A stretch of DNA of 64,000 bases from JBALVT01 sp045110675. Its GTDB lineage: Bacteria > Pseudomonadota > Gammaproteobacteria > Pseudomonadales > Halieaceae. The first letter of the stretch is position 1; each line of letters starts with the position of its first letter. Positions 46,206 through 54,934 of the stretch are shown in pieces. The stretch is from NCBI GenBank assembly GCA_045110675.1, contig JBGCGJ010000021.1, forward strand, positions 1 to 64,000. Direction: 5' to 3'. The notes under the pieces are model-generated. The model saw nothing but the letters and a program-made list of their open reading frames with translations, had not been told where the DNA came from and did not search any database. A program made the translations under genes and the position numbers.

Positions 46206-48224
46206 ATGCAACGCTTGCAACAGTTGTGCCTGATACTAGCCGCCGGTTTGCTTGGCGCTTGTGGGTCAGAGCAAATTCCGGACATCAATGAAACCAGTCC
46301 GCTGACCGCGGATAGCGAAAATGCCGGCCAAAACCAGCTCCTAAATATCAACAGGGAGGTTCTGCAATTACGCGAGCCCGCAAACCCAGATCGCAACGCC
46401 TATTACGGCGACCTGCACGTCCACACGGCATATTCCTTCGACGCCTATGCCTTTGGTACAACCGCAACCCCCTACGACGCCTACCGCTATGCCAGAGGAG
46501 AAACGATAAAACATCCCTCAGGCTATGATGTAACGCTGCAACGCCCTCTGGATTTCTATGCGGTAACCGATCACGGCATGTTTATGGGTGTGGTCAAAGA
46601 AGCGGCCGACACGCGTACGGAGTTTGCCACACTGAAGGTCGCCAAGCCCCTGCACAATATCAACGCTGCCGACAATATGACCGAGACCAGTATCATCGGG
46701 CGCACAAATGCCTTCGCTTCCTTCATACCGAATGTATTAGCGGGAATAGCCGAGGGCAGTATTGATCCTACCTTGACAGAAGCCATCACCAAATCCGCCT
46801 GGCGCGATAGCATCGATGCCGCCGAGCAGTACAATCAGCCGGGTAAATTCACCACCTTCGCCGCCTACGAATACACGTCCTCCACTGACGACAGGGGCAA
46901 TTTGCACCGCAACGTTATCTTTAAAAATAACCACAGACTTCCCGCGGTACCCTTCTCGCGATTTCATTCTCAGAACCCCGAAGGGCTGTGGGATTGGATG
47001 GACGAGTTGCGTGAACAGGGTATCGAAAGTCTCGCGATACCACACAATTCAAACGGTTCGAACGGACAGATGTTCAAAATCACGGATTGGGCAGGCAATC
47101 CCATCGACGACGATTACGCAATCCAGCGAATGCGCAACGAGCCCCTGGTAGAAATTACTCAGGTCAAGGGCACCTCTGAAACCCATCCGACGCTCTCCAA
47201 AAATGACGAGTGGGCCAATTTCGAAATAACGCCCTATCGAGTGGCCACTACGCTCATTAGTGACCCACCTGGTAGCTATGTTCGCGACGCCTATTTACGC
47301 GGTATGGCGATGGCGGAAAATGGGGTGGTTAATCCCTATCGCTTCGGCCTGGTCGGAGCGAGCGATACTCATACGGGAGCAGCTTCCCTGGATGAAAAAA
47401 CGTTTTTCTCCAAGGCCGGCCTGCTGGATGGGGACGCGGAAAGACGGGGCTCCATTCCCGCCTCATTTCTCACAGGCACCTTGTTAACCTGGGCTGATGA
47501 ATCCAGGGTTGCCGAGGTTGACGGTAAAACTTATATCGCCTCTTCCTCTTTTGAAACCTGGAGCGCCTCAGGACTGGCTGCGGTGTGGGCTGAAGAAAAT
47601 ACCCGGGAGGCTATTTACGAAGCCTTTCGCCGCAAGGAGACTTTCGCAACCTCTGGCCCGAGAATCAAATTGCGTTTTTTTGCAGGCTACAGCTTCGATG
47701 AATCAATGTTATCGCAGCCGAATATGTCGAGAATTGCCTATGACTCAGGCGTAACGATGGGTGGAGATCTACACGCACAAGACGACCAAAAACCTGGATT
47801 TCTAGTCTGGGCCCTGAGCGACTCCCTGGCACAACCTCTGCAACGAGCTCAAATCATCAAGGGGTATGTCAAAAACGGCGAACACTTTGAACAGGTTTTC
47901 GACGTCGCTTGCAGCGGCGGCTCAAGCGTAGATCCCACCACTCACCGCTGTCCGGATAACGGTGCCAAAGTCGATCTCAACGACTGCTCTACAACCGCAG
48001 GCACCGGCGCCAGTGAATTAAAAACCGTATGGCACGACCCGACATTTGAGGCCGGTCAGGAAGCATTTTACTATGCAAGGGTACTGGAAAACCCCAGCTG
48101 CCGATGGTCTACCTGGGACGCGATTCAGGCGGGTGTAGATCCCAGATCAGACCTCCAGGCAACGCTTCAAGAACGGGCTTGGTCATCACCTATTTGGTAT
48201 AAAACCTCGGAACATACGCCGTGA
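46206..48224 (+). CDS. DUF3604 domain lipoprotein
   Basis: A 672-residue lipoprotein with lipobox GLLGAC, chosen start 46206 with GGAG eight bases upstream. Most of the mature protein is a DUF3604 domain. It begins NAYYGDLHVHTAYSFDAYAF with His71 and His73, continues with FYAVTDHGMFMG, and has IPHNSNGSNGQMF and GLVGASDTHTGAAS. These His/Asp motifs resemble the metal site of PHP-type phosphoesterases. The family is frequent in marine gammaproteobacteria and its substrates are not established. Anchoring to the outer membrane is implied. It shares a 4-base overlap (GTGA) with the next gene, so the two are translationally coupled. Confidence 0.93.
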   Translation: MQRLQQLCLILAAGLLGACGSEQIPDINETSPLTADSENAGQNQLLNINREVLQLREPANPDRNAYYGDLHVHTAYSFDAYAFGTTATPYDAYRYARGETIKHPSGYDVTLQRPLDFYAVTDHGMFMGVVKEAADTRTEFATLKVAKPLHNINAADNMTETSIIGRTNAFASFIPNVLAGIAEGSIDPTLTEAITKSAWRDSIDAAEQYNQPGKFTTFAAYEYTSSTDDRGNLHRNVIFKNNHRLPAVPFSRFHSQNPEGLWDWMDELREQGIESLAIPHNSNGSNGQMFKITDWAGNPIDDDYAIQRMRNEPLVEITQVKGTSETHPTLSKNDEWANFEITPYRVATTLISDPPGSYVRDAYLRGMAMAENGVVNPYRFGLVGASDTHTGAASLDEKTFFSKAGLLDGDAERRGSIPASFLTGTLLTWADESRVAEVDGKTYIASSSFETWSASGLAAVWAEENTREAIYEAFRRKETFATSGPRIKLRFFAGYSFDESMLSQPNMSRIAYDSGVTMGGDLHAQDDQKPGFLVWALSDSLAQPLQRAQIIKGYVKNGEHFEQVFDVACSGGSSVDPTTHRCPDNGAKVDLNDCSTTAGTGASELKTVWHDPTFEAGQEAFYYARVLENPSCRWSTWDAIQAGVDPRSDLQATLQERAWSSPIWYKTSEHTP

Positions 48225-48562
48225 GCAACAACGAGTTCGAAGACGCTTTTTCAGAAGACAGTTTTTGGGATAAGCTAAAAAACTACGCAAAATCTGCTGG
48301 TCGAGAGGTAGTAGAAAAAGCACTGCTGTTGTACTACGCGGGCCAGCAGGACAGCGCTCCTGCCTGGGCCAAAGCGACCATCGTTGGTTCGCTCGGGTAT
48401 TTTATCGCCCCCCTGGACGCGATTGTCGATTTGACACCGGCCGTGGGTTACGCCGATGACCTGGGAGTGCTGGCCCTGGCATTGGCGGCGGTCGCGAGCT
48501 ATATCAACGATGAAGTGCGCGAGAAAGCCTCGCTGAAAATGCAGGATTGGTTTGGCGAGTAA
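48221..48562 (+). CDS. YkvA family (DUF1232) small membrane protein
   Basis: A 113-residue protein with the YkvA/DUF1232 core: ATIVGSLGYFIAPLDAIVDL, TPAVGYADDLGVLALALAAV and a helix continuing SYINDEVREKA. The PLDAIVD and DDLGV stretches form the conserved part. One or two membrane-associated helices are likely. Function is unknown. The start is GTG, overlapping the DUF3604 stop as GTGA, so it belongs to the same transcript. Confidence 0.9.
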   Translation: MSNNEFEDAFSEDSFWDKLKNYAKSAGREVVEKALLLYYAGQQDSAPAWAKATIVGSLGYFIAPLDAIVDLTPAVGYADDLGVLALALAAVASYINDEVREKASLKMQDWFGE

Positions 48563-48566
48563 ACGC

Positions 48567-48767
48567 TCATAGCCCAAGGGTTAACACCGCCGAGGCGAAA
48601 AAGATCGGCAAGAGTAACTCGGGAACACACACCGCCAGGATGACAGTCCCCGCGACGCCGGCGAGCATTTTGATCACCTTATCTATGGAGTGAATTCGAG
48701 ACTCCTGTGCTCGGCGCTGCAACAACTGGCGGGTTATCTGATATTCAATGTTACGGGCTGCGTTCAT
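48567..48767 (-). CDS. Small membrane protein (66 aa), unknown
   Basis: I do not recognise it. The N-terminal half (MNAARNIEYQITRQLLQRRA) is basic and helical, and the C-terminal half is a hydrophobic hairpin (MLAGVAGTVILAVCVPELLL and an adjoining segment). Codon usage with G/C third positions matches neighbouring genes, which supports a real gene. The ribosome site is weak (GAGATAG). It converges with the YkvA gene, four bases apart. Confidence 0.5.
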   Translation of the reverse strand: MNAARNIEYQITRQLLQRRAQESRIHSIDKVIKMLAGVAGTVILAVCVPELLLPIFFASAVLTLGL

Positions 48768-48943
48768 GGCGGCTATCTCTTATTAAGTGGTAAGAGATTC
48801 CATCTTCAAACAAGGACGCTGCCCAAACCATCTGTCCACTTTTCGATGTGTTTGAAAAAGTGACAGGTGTTTTTCCAACTGCAGCCCCTCCGGAAAGCCG
48901 TCCTCTCCGGTCAGCTTTTAGAATATCGATGGTTAAAGCTGAG

Positions 48944-49051
48944 CTCAGATGGCCTGTTCCGTTTTCAAAAACCTCTATAGCATGGATGCTATAGAGGAGC
49001 CTACATGGATGTATTTACGGCGTGTTTTGAAAACGGAACAGGCCATCTGAG
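48944..49051. repeat. Palindromic element A: 27-bp perfect outer stem with inner hairpins
   Basis: Positions 48944-48970 and 49025-49051 are perfect inverted repeats of 27 bases. Inside lies a 10-bp hairpin (CCTCTATAGC-ATGGAT-GCTATAGAGG, 48972-48997), then TACATGGATGTA (49002-49013) and CGGCGTG next to the right arm. The whole would fold into a multi-branched stem. It resembles intergenic palindromic elements seen in marine gammaproteobacteria, but I cannot name a family. Confidence 0.85.
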
Positions 49052-49111
49052 TGCAACCCAGCTTCGTTTAAAACACGGTTCGTAGGTTTTATATAAGCCC
49101 ATTGCCGTCTA

Positions 49112-49232
49112 TTTATAAAACGTCTTCTCAAGACACGACGTGAATCCATACCCGAAAAGCGGGGCAGGCTCTCCATGGAGTCTCGGCAGCCGCATCCATG
49201 CGGCTGACGGTCTTGAGAAGACGTTTTATAAA
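49112..49232. repeat. Palindromic element B: 23-bp perfect outer stem, inverted relative of element A
   Basis: Positions 49112-49134 and 49210-49232 are perfect inverted repeats of 23 bases. Inside are CTCCATGGAG and the hairpin CAGCCGC-ATCCAT-GCGGCTG, whose loop is the complement of ATGGAT in element A. Read on the minus strand the order matches element A: arm, ATGGAT-loop hairpin, GAGCCT, a second ATGGAT, CGTCGTG, arm. It is therefore a diverged copy in the opposite orientation. Confidence 0.85.
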
Positions 49233-49295
49233 CCGACTCTCGCCCTTGGTTGGTTACTACTTTTGATCTGCGGAGGACACACTGCTGGAGACACT

Positions 49296-50027
49296 TTAGC
49301 GAGCATCCACCTGAATACCTGGATTGGATACTCGCCCAGCCAGAGAAAGAAACACCGCCGTCGAAAGGCCAGCCGCCGCAAATATCATACACATCACCAT
49401 GATCTGATACCGCACCGCTACCTCTGGCGGAACCCCCGACAAAATTTGCCCCGTCATCATGCCGGGCAAGGAGACCAGGCCTACAGCGAACAGCGAATTG
49501 ATCACCGGGATCATCGCCGCTTGAAACGCGGTGTGCCTGGCATCGACCCAGGAGCGCTGATGCTCCAACTCGGCGTACAAGCGCTCCCCGGCCAGGCTAA
49601 CAGCGGTCATAGCGTTGGCGAACGCCATGCCTGCCAAAGGAATCATGTAACTGGCCTGATACCAGGGCTTAAGTACCAGAACACATTGTGTGACAACCAG
49701 CAGGGTTAAACCGCCCCCTGTAGCGATCGCCAGCAAGCTGTAAAACAACAGTGATTTCCGCTCGCCGCCAACAGGCCCCAGCGCAATCCAGCTAGAGGAC
49801 AGCAACATGACCAGTAAAACGAGAATCACCAGAACACTGCTGCTCGCCTCGAATATGTAAGCCAGTACATAGCCAATGAGTAGCAGTTGCAGCAGCATTC
49901 GACTCAAGGCGTAAAGCGCATTGGCCGTGTTCATTGACCATCTGTAGAAGACGATCAGTGTGATGGCGACCGGAACGAAACACAGAGCCAGCTGAGGCAG
50001 GCCGATGGTGGCAATGACGGTATTCAT
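49296..50027 (-). CDS. fetB: FetB-like ABC permease (UPF0014 family)
   Basis: A 243-residue inner-membrane protein with about seven helices and the UPF0014/FetB pattern: ALSRMLLQLLLIGYVLAYIF near the start, YMIPLAGMAFANAMTAVSLAGERLYAE in the middle, and SLPGMMTGQILSGVPPEVAVRYQIMVM near the end. In E. coli FetB pairs with the ATPase FetA and is linked to iron export and peroxide resistance. No FetA-type gene is adjacent here. ATG at 50027 has GGAA eight to ten bases upstream; ATG at 50042 is possible. Confidence 0.92.
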   Translation of the reverse strand: MNTVIATIGLPQLALCFVPVAITLIVFYRWSMNTANALYALSRMLLQLLLIGYVLAYIFEASSSVLVILVLLVMLLSSSWIALGPVGGERKSLLFYSLLAIATGGGLTLLVVTQCVLVLKPWYQASYMIPLAGMAFANAMTAVSLAGERLYAELEHQRSWVDARHTAFQAAMIPVINSLFAVGLVSLPGMMTGQILSGVPPEVAVRYQIMVMCMIFAAAGLSTAVFLSLAGRVSNPGIQVDAR

Positions 50028-50160
50028 TGGGGAAGTTTCCATAGATGAGGGAGCTGGAATATTTTAACCTCGATTGGCCTATATTGCCGATCTCGGCGCC
50101 GGTTCAGCAAAGTCACTTATCGAACGGTCTGCAAGTGAAAAGAGCCAAGATAAATGTCCA

Positions 50161-50198
50161 TTGACCTGACCACCCCTTTTCTATAATAATTGTCAGGT
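50161..50198 (+). promoter_or_regulatory. Candidate promoter and operator of the purine operon
   Basis: TTGACC (50161-50166) and TATAAT (50182-50187) form a sigma-70-like pair with a short 15-base spacer. ACCTGAC (50164-50170) and GTCAGGT (50192-50198) are a perfect 7-bp inverted repeat that brackets the -10 box. TTGACC also matches one half of the E. coli RutR consensus (TTGACCAnnTGGTCAA). It lies about 105 bases upstream of the xdhA start. Confidence 0.4.
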
Positions 50199-50302
50199 GT
50201 GTCAGTTTTTACTTAAGGCGATTTCACCTTCCCAAGGGTTATACAGCTCAGGTTCGCCACCTCAATTTTCCGGGCATGAGAGGGAAACAAGGAGAATAGG
50301 CT

Positions 50303-51739
50303 TTGCTACGGTTTCTGCTTCATAACACCCAACATTCTTTAGAAGATGTTAATCCTAACATCTCGGTGCTGGACTATTTGCGCGACCATCTCGACCGAGT
50401 CGGCACCAAGGAAGGTTGCGCTTCAGGTGATTGCGGGGCGTGTACCGTGGTGTTGGGGGAAGCTCGCAATGGCCAGGTGTCCTACTCGGCGATTAACGCC
50501 TGTATCACTCCCCTGGGTAATCTACACGGCAAACAACTAATAACGGTGGAGGACCTGAAGAGCGAATCTACTTTGCACCCTGTACAGCAAGCTATGGTTG
50601 ATTGCCACGGTTCGCAGTGCGGGTTTTGTACTCCTGGGTTTGTGATGTCGATGTTTGCCTATCGCAAAAACAACGACACTGCCGAGCGCGATTCTATCAT
50701 CGAAGCACTCGGCGGCAATCTCTGTCGCTGCACAGGATACCAAGCGATTATCGCCGCGGCGGAGCAAATGTTTCATTCCAGCCGTGAAGATCAGTTCTCG
50801 AAGCTCGAAGAAAGTACTCTGGCAGCGTTGAGAGCAATACAGGACTGCCCCGATGCGGTAACCCTGAGCGGGGCTGACAAGCAGTACCACTCACCCACCA
50901 CATCAGCTGGGTTAGGCGAACTATTATCTGCGCATCCGAATGCAAAACTCGTCGCCGGCGGAACTGACTTAAGCCTCGATTTCACGCAATTTCTCAAAGA
51001 GATCGACACCCTGATCTACACCGGACGAGTGGAGGAATTGTTGCGAGTCGATAAGACCGAAGATAGTTTGCAGATCGGATCAGCTGTCAGCTACACCGAT
51101 TGCAAGGAAGTGTTATGCCAGGAATATCCTGATCTGCATGAGTTGATCGAACGTCTCGGATCGCGACAAATACGCAACCAGGGCACCTTGGGCGGCAATG
51201 TGGGCAACGCCTCACCCATTGGCGATATGCCACCGGTACTCATCGCCCTCAAGGCGCAATTGATTTTGCGCAGCGCTTCGGGAAGTCGGACGATTCCGGC
51301 GGAAGATTTTTTCATTAGTTATAAGGTCACGGACCTCAGAGCAGGTGAATTCATTGAGACCATCGTGGTGCCCAGAGCAAAAGCGGGTTACACATTCAAG
51401 GCTTACAAAGTCAGCAAGCGTCTCGAGGACGATATATCCGCAATCTGCGGTATTTTTTATCTACAGATCGAAGGGGGTATCGTCGCAGATGCTTCCATCG
51501 CCTTCGGTGGTATGGCGGAAATACCCAAGCGAGCGTCTGCGTGTCAACAAGCACTGATCGGTCAAGCCTGGAATCAAGAAACCGTAGATCTCGCTATGGA
51601 GGCCTTGGGGCATGACTACTCACCGATTAGCGACTTCCGCGCCTCCGCGGGTTACAGAGCCCAGGTCGCCAAAAACTTACTCCAGCGATTGTTCCAGGAC
51701 AGTGATATCCAGGCCGTGCGGGTAACCCACTATGCGTAA
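50303..51739 (+). CDS. xdhA: Xanthine dehydrogenase small subunit (2Fe-2S and FAD domains)
   Basis: The 478-residue XdhA carries electrons from the molybdenum site to NAD. The first 2Fe-2S cluster uses Cys39, 44, 47 and 67 (KEGCASGDCGACTVV and INACITP). The second uses Cys106, 109, 141 and 143 (GSQCGFCTPGF and NLCRCTGYQ). The FAD domain has LVAGGTDLSLDF and NQGTLGGNVGNASPIGD, followed by the CO-dehydrogenase-type C-terminal domain. The start is TTG with AAGGAG eight bases before it. It is the first gene of the purine operon; its stop lies inside the start of xdhB (8-base overlap). Confidence 0.97.
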   Translation: MLRFLLHNTQHSLEDVNPNISVLDYLRDHLDRVGTKEGCASGDCGACTVVLGEARNGQVSYSAINACITPLGNLHGKQLITVEDLKSESTLHPVQQAMVDCHGSQCGFCTPGFVMSMFAYRKNNDTAERDSIIEALGGNLCRCTGYQAIIAAAEQMFHSSREDQFSKLEESTLAALRAIQDCPDAVTLSGADKQYHSPTTSAGLGELLSAHPNAKLVAGGTDLSLDFTQFLKEIDTLIYTGRVEELLRVDKTEDSLQIGSAVSYTDCKEVLCQEYPDLHELIERLGSRQIRNQGTLGGNVGNASPIGDMPPVLIALKAQLILRSASGSRTIPAEDFFISYKVTDLRAGEFIETIVVPRAKAGYTFKAYKVSKRLEDDISAICGIFYLQIEGGIVADASIAFGGMAEIPKRASACQQALIGQAWNQETVDLAMEALGHDYSPISDFRASAGYRAQVAKNLLQRLFQDSDIQAVRVTHYA

Positions 51740-54077
51740 TCTACCGGAAGTTTCCAGTGGCAATTCCTCAGCCGTCTCAGGGGTTTCTGGCCAAAGTCTC
51801 CGTCACGAAAGCGCACACAAACATGTGTCTGGAGAAGCGCTCTATATCGATGATATGGCAGTGCCGGCCAACACCCTGCACGCCTATGTTGGACTGAGTG
51901 AAATCGCTAAAGGAAAAATACTCAGCATGGACCTGGGTAAAGTGAGAAACGCTCCCGGCGTAGTAGACGTTCTAACTCTGGCTGATATTCCGGGCCATAC
52001 GGATATCGGGCCCGTATTCCCGGGCGATCCATTGATGGTCCACGACAAGGTTACTTTTTTTGGACAGGTCATCTTCGCCGTCGCGGCAACCAGCTACGAC
52101 GCCGCGCGAAAAGCTGCGCGACTGGCAGTGGTGGAATACCAAACTGAAGTAGGTGACCTGACCATAAAAGAAGGCTTGGCGAACAACAGTTTTGTACGAC
52201 CCAGCCATGCCCAGCGGCGCGGTGATGTAAACACCGCCTTGTCCACTGCACCGCTAACCCTGGAAGGGAGCATGCAAATAGGGGGGCAGGAACAGCTGTA
52301 TCTGGAAGGTCAGGCCTCACTGTGTATCCCGCAGGAAGACGGCGGTATGCTGGTTTACACGTCCAGCCAGAATCCGTCCGAGGGCCAAAAGCTGGTTGCG
52401 GAAGTCCTCAACATTCCCCTCAACCGGGTGACTGTGGATATGCGCAGAATGGGCGGCGGCTTTGGCGGCAAGGAAACCAACGCCAATCAATGGGCTTGTT
52501 TAGCCGCTCTGCTGGCGCGCAAAACGGGCAGAGCTGTGAAAATGAGACTGGCCCGCGCCGATGACATGACCACTACGGGTAAGCGCCATCACTTCGCGAT
52601 TGAGTATCGCGTCGGCTTTGATGAAACAGGCAAATTGTTAGGACTGGATATGGATTTATCGGGTGGCTGCGGCATCTCTCCCGATTTGTCGGATGCTATT
52701 GTCGATCGCGCCATGTTCCATGCCGACAACGCTTACTTTCTTCCTGCGGCTCATATAAAGGGTCATAGGGTGAAAACCAATACCGTTTCCAATACCGCTT
52801 TTCGCGGTTTTGGCGGCCCCCAGGGTATGGTGGCTATTGAAAATATAATGGACAACATTGCCAGAGCGGTCGGTAAAGATCCTTTGGAGGTTCGCAAGCT
52901 AAACTTCTATACCTCCGAAGGGAATCGCGACACCACCCACTACGGGCAGAAAATAGAGCAACATATTATCGAGCCGCTGGTGGCGCGACTGGAGCGAACC
53001 TCTCACTACCAACAGCGGCGCGCCGATATTGAGCAGTTCAATCGCGACAGTGACATCCTTAAAAAAGGTATTGCGCTGACGCCGGTTAAATTCGGAATTT
53101 CGTTTACAGTTCAACATCTCAATCAAGCGGGCGCGTTGATACATGTCTACACCGATGGCAGCATTCAGCTCAACCATGGTGGCACGGAGATGGGCCAGGG
53201 TTTATTCACGAAAGTGGCACAGATCGTCGCCCAAGAGTTTCAGGTGGATATTGAGAGCGTGTTATGTACCTCCACTCGCACCGATAAAGTGCCCAATACA
53301 TCGCCCACCGCCGCCTCTTCTGGTACTGATCTCAATGGAATGGCGGCCAGAGATGCCGTGGGTAAAATTAAGCGGCGCATGGTCGATTTTGCGGTCGAAC
53401 ATTTCTCCATTCCAGCGGATCAAGTAAAGTTTGAGAACAATCGCGTGCTCTGTGGTGATGCGGATTTAAGCTTCGCGGAATTTGCCCAACTCAATTACAT
53501 GAATCGAATTCCACTGTCCGCCACAGGCTATTACCGCACCCCAAAAATTCACTACGATAGAGACAAGGGCTGCGGCAGACCGTTCTTTTACTATGCCTAT
53601 GGCGCCGCTGTCTCGGAAGTGCTCATAGACACCCTAACCGGTGAATACAAAGTCACCCGCGCAGATATTTGTCACGACGTAGGTCAATCGATCAACCCCG
53701 CTATCGACATAGGCCAAATCGAGGGTGCATTTATTCAGGGAATGGGTTGGCTGACGACCGAGGAACTGGTGTGGGGTGAAGACGGCCGCCTGCAAACGGT
53801 GAACCCCGCGAGCTACAAAATCCCTACTATTGGCGATACACCCACGCAATTCAATGTAGAACTGCTCCCCGATAGCCCGAACGTAGAGGCGACCATCTTT
53901 CACTCCAAGGCCGTGGGTGAACCTCCCCTGATGCTGGCAATTTCGGTGTGGTGTGCACTGCGAGACGCCGTGGCAAGCCTCGGAGACTATAAACGCAGTC
54001 CCGATTTGGATACCCCCGCCACACCCGAGCGAGTACTGAACGCCTGCACAAAAATGCGCCAGGAGCTGGCACCATGA
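51732..54077 (+). CDS. xdhB: Xanthine dehydrogenase large (molybdopterin-binding) subunit
   Basis: The 781-residue catalytic subunit hydroxylates hypoxanthine and xanthine to urate. Conserved motifs are GGGFGGKE near residue 240, the Arg-containing FRGFGGPQGM near 355, and the catalytic Glu730 in VGEPPLMLAISVW. MGQGLFTKVAQI and SSGTDLNG are also present. It joins XdhA as a heterotetramer and needs molybdenum cofactor. Its stop overlaps the xdhC start by 4 bases (ATGA). Confidence 0.97.
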   Translation: MRNLPEVSSGNSSAVSGVSGQSLRHESAHKHVSGEALYIDDMAVPANTLHAYVGLSEIAKGKILSMDLGKVRNAPGVVDVLTLADIPGHTDIGPVFPGDPLMVHDKVTFFGQVIFAVAATSYDAARKAARLAVVEYQTEVGDLTIKEGLANNSFVRPSHAQRRGDVNTALSTAPLTLEGSMQIGGQEQLYLEGQASLCIPQEDGGMLVYTSSQNPSEGQKLVAEVLNIPLNRVTVDMRRMGGGFGGKETNANQWACLAALLARKTGRAVKMRLARADDMTTTGKRHHFAIEYRVGFDETGKLLGLDMDLSGGCGISPDLSDAIVDRAMFHADNAYFLPAAHIKGHRVKTNTVSNTAFRGFGGPQGMVAIENIMDNIARAVGKDPLEVRKLNFYTSEGNRDTTHYGQKIEQHIIEPLVARLERTSHYQQRRADIEQFNRDSDILKKGIALTPVKFGISFTVQHLNQAGALIHVYTDGSIQLNHGGTEMGQGLFTKVAQIVAQEFQVDIESVLCTSTRTDKVPNTSPTAASSGTDLNGMAARDAVGKIKRRMVDFAVEHFSIPADQVKFENNRVLCGDADLSFAEFAQLNYMNRIPLSATGYYRTPKIHYDRDKGCGRPFFYYAYGAAVSEVLIDTLTGEYKVTRADICHDVGQSINPAIDIGQIEGAFIQGMGWLTTEELVWGEDGRLQTVNPASYKIPTIGDTPTQFNVELLPDSPNVEATIFHSKAVGEPPLMLAISVWCALRDAVASLGDYKRSPDLDTPATPERVLNACTKMRQELAP

Positions 54078-54934
54078 TGTCACCGGAGTTGATCAATTGG
54101 GTCGATGCGATAAGCGCCTTACAGGACCAGGGCCAGGATTACGTGCTCGTTACGCTACTGGGTGCCAGAGGCTCCACGCCCAGGGAAAGCGGCACAAAAA
54201 TGGTGGTCTCTCGGGACGCAAATTTTGGCACAATTGGTGGCGGTCACCTGGAGTTTAAAGCCACACAATTAGCGGCGGAAATGCTCAACTGTGACGATGA
54301 GCAGCAAAAAATCGAATACTTCCCCCTGGGACCGGGCCTCGGTCAATGTTGCGGAGGCAGTACCACCGTATTGTTCGAAAGCTTCAAGAGCAGCGACTTC
54401 ACTATAGCCTTGTTTGGAGCGGGTCACGTTGGCTTGGCTCTGGCGGGCATACTTCAACAGCTACCCTGCCGATTGAGTTGGATCGATAATCGCGAAGGCT
54501 GCCACCCGGTATCCCTACCCAAACGCGTCACCCCCATCGTCAGTGAAAACCCCGCCCAGGAAGTCACCGAAATGCCCCCGGGCAGTGACTACCTAATCAT
54601 GACTCATAACCACCAATTGGATTACGATATTCTAGAATCAGTACTAAATCGACAAGACGCGCGCTATGTCGGCCTGATAGGCTCGGAAACGAAATGGCGG
54701 CGATTCAAAATGCGCATGGAACACAGAGGTCACAATCCCGAATTCTATCAACACGTACGCTGCCCGGTAGGCCTTCCTGAAGTGACCGGCAAACGTCCCA
54801 TTGAAGTTGCCGTTTCAATTGCCGGGGAACTGATCGCACTTAACAATCGCGATGAAAAACCCACAGCCAAGGCGCGCGGAGTTTCCCTCGCCGACGCCAA
54901 AGCGGCTATCACAGAACTGAATAGCATCGTATGA
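54074..54934 (+). CDS. xdhC: XdhC, molybdenum cofactor insertion chaperone for xanthine dehydrogenase
   Basis: A 286-residue XdhC/CoxI-family protein that delivers sulfurated molybdenum cofactor to XdhB. It shows VTLLGARGSTPRESGTKMVV, FGTIGGGHLE, the Cys pair in GLGQCCGGST, a Rossmann-like IALFGAGHVGLAL, and VGLIGSETKWRRFKMRMEHRG near the end. The order xdhABC supports the assignment. Both ends overlap the neighbouring genes by 4 bases. Confidence 0.95.
   Translation: MMSPELINWVDAISALQDQGQDYVLVTLLGARGSTPRESGTKMVVSRDANFGTIGGGHLEFKATQLAAEMLNCDDEQQKIEYFPLGPGLGQCCGGSTTVLFESFKSSDFTIALFGAGHVGLALAGILQQLPCRLSWIDNREGCHPVSLPKRVTPIVSENPAQEVTEMPPGSDYLIMTHNHQLDYDILESVLNRQDARYVGLIGSETKWRRFKMRMEHRGHNPEFYQHVRCPVGLPEVTGKRPIEVAVSIAGELIALNNRDEKPTAKARGVSLADAKAAITELNSIV

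Larger units (their letters stand above)
48768..49295. other. 528-bp gene-free stretch with nested inverted repeats
   Basis: No coding frame in this stretch has a ribosome site or family resemblance. It holds an imperfect hairpin at about 48830-48865, an 8-bp stem (TCAGCTTT 48911-48918 with AAAGCTGA 48935-48942), and two large palindromic elements at 48944-49051 and 49112-49232. The last 60 bases lie just downstream of the FetB-like gene and show no clear terminator. Confidence 0.7.

Noticed and set aside
45263..48562. Phage-defence island controlled by the BrxR/CapW-like regulator
   Set aside because: The downstream genes (DUF3604 lipoprotein and YkvA) do not match known defence genes. The idea is kept only as a question in the findings.
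48944..49232. CRISPR array or integron attC sites
   Set aside because: There are only two elements, in opposite orientation, with differing arms and no spacers. No cas, integrase or cassette genes are present.
49140..49709. Plus-strand frame of 189 codons crossing palindromic element B
   Set aside because: It runs through an inverted repeat and then opposite the FetB-like gene. The His/Arg-rich product looks like a shadow.
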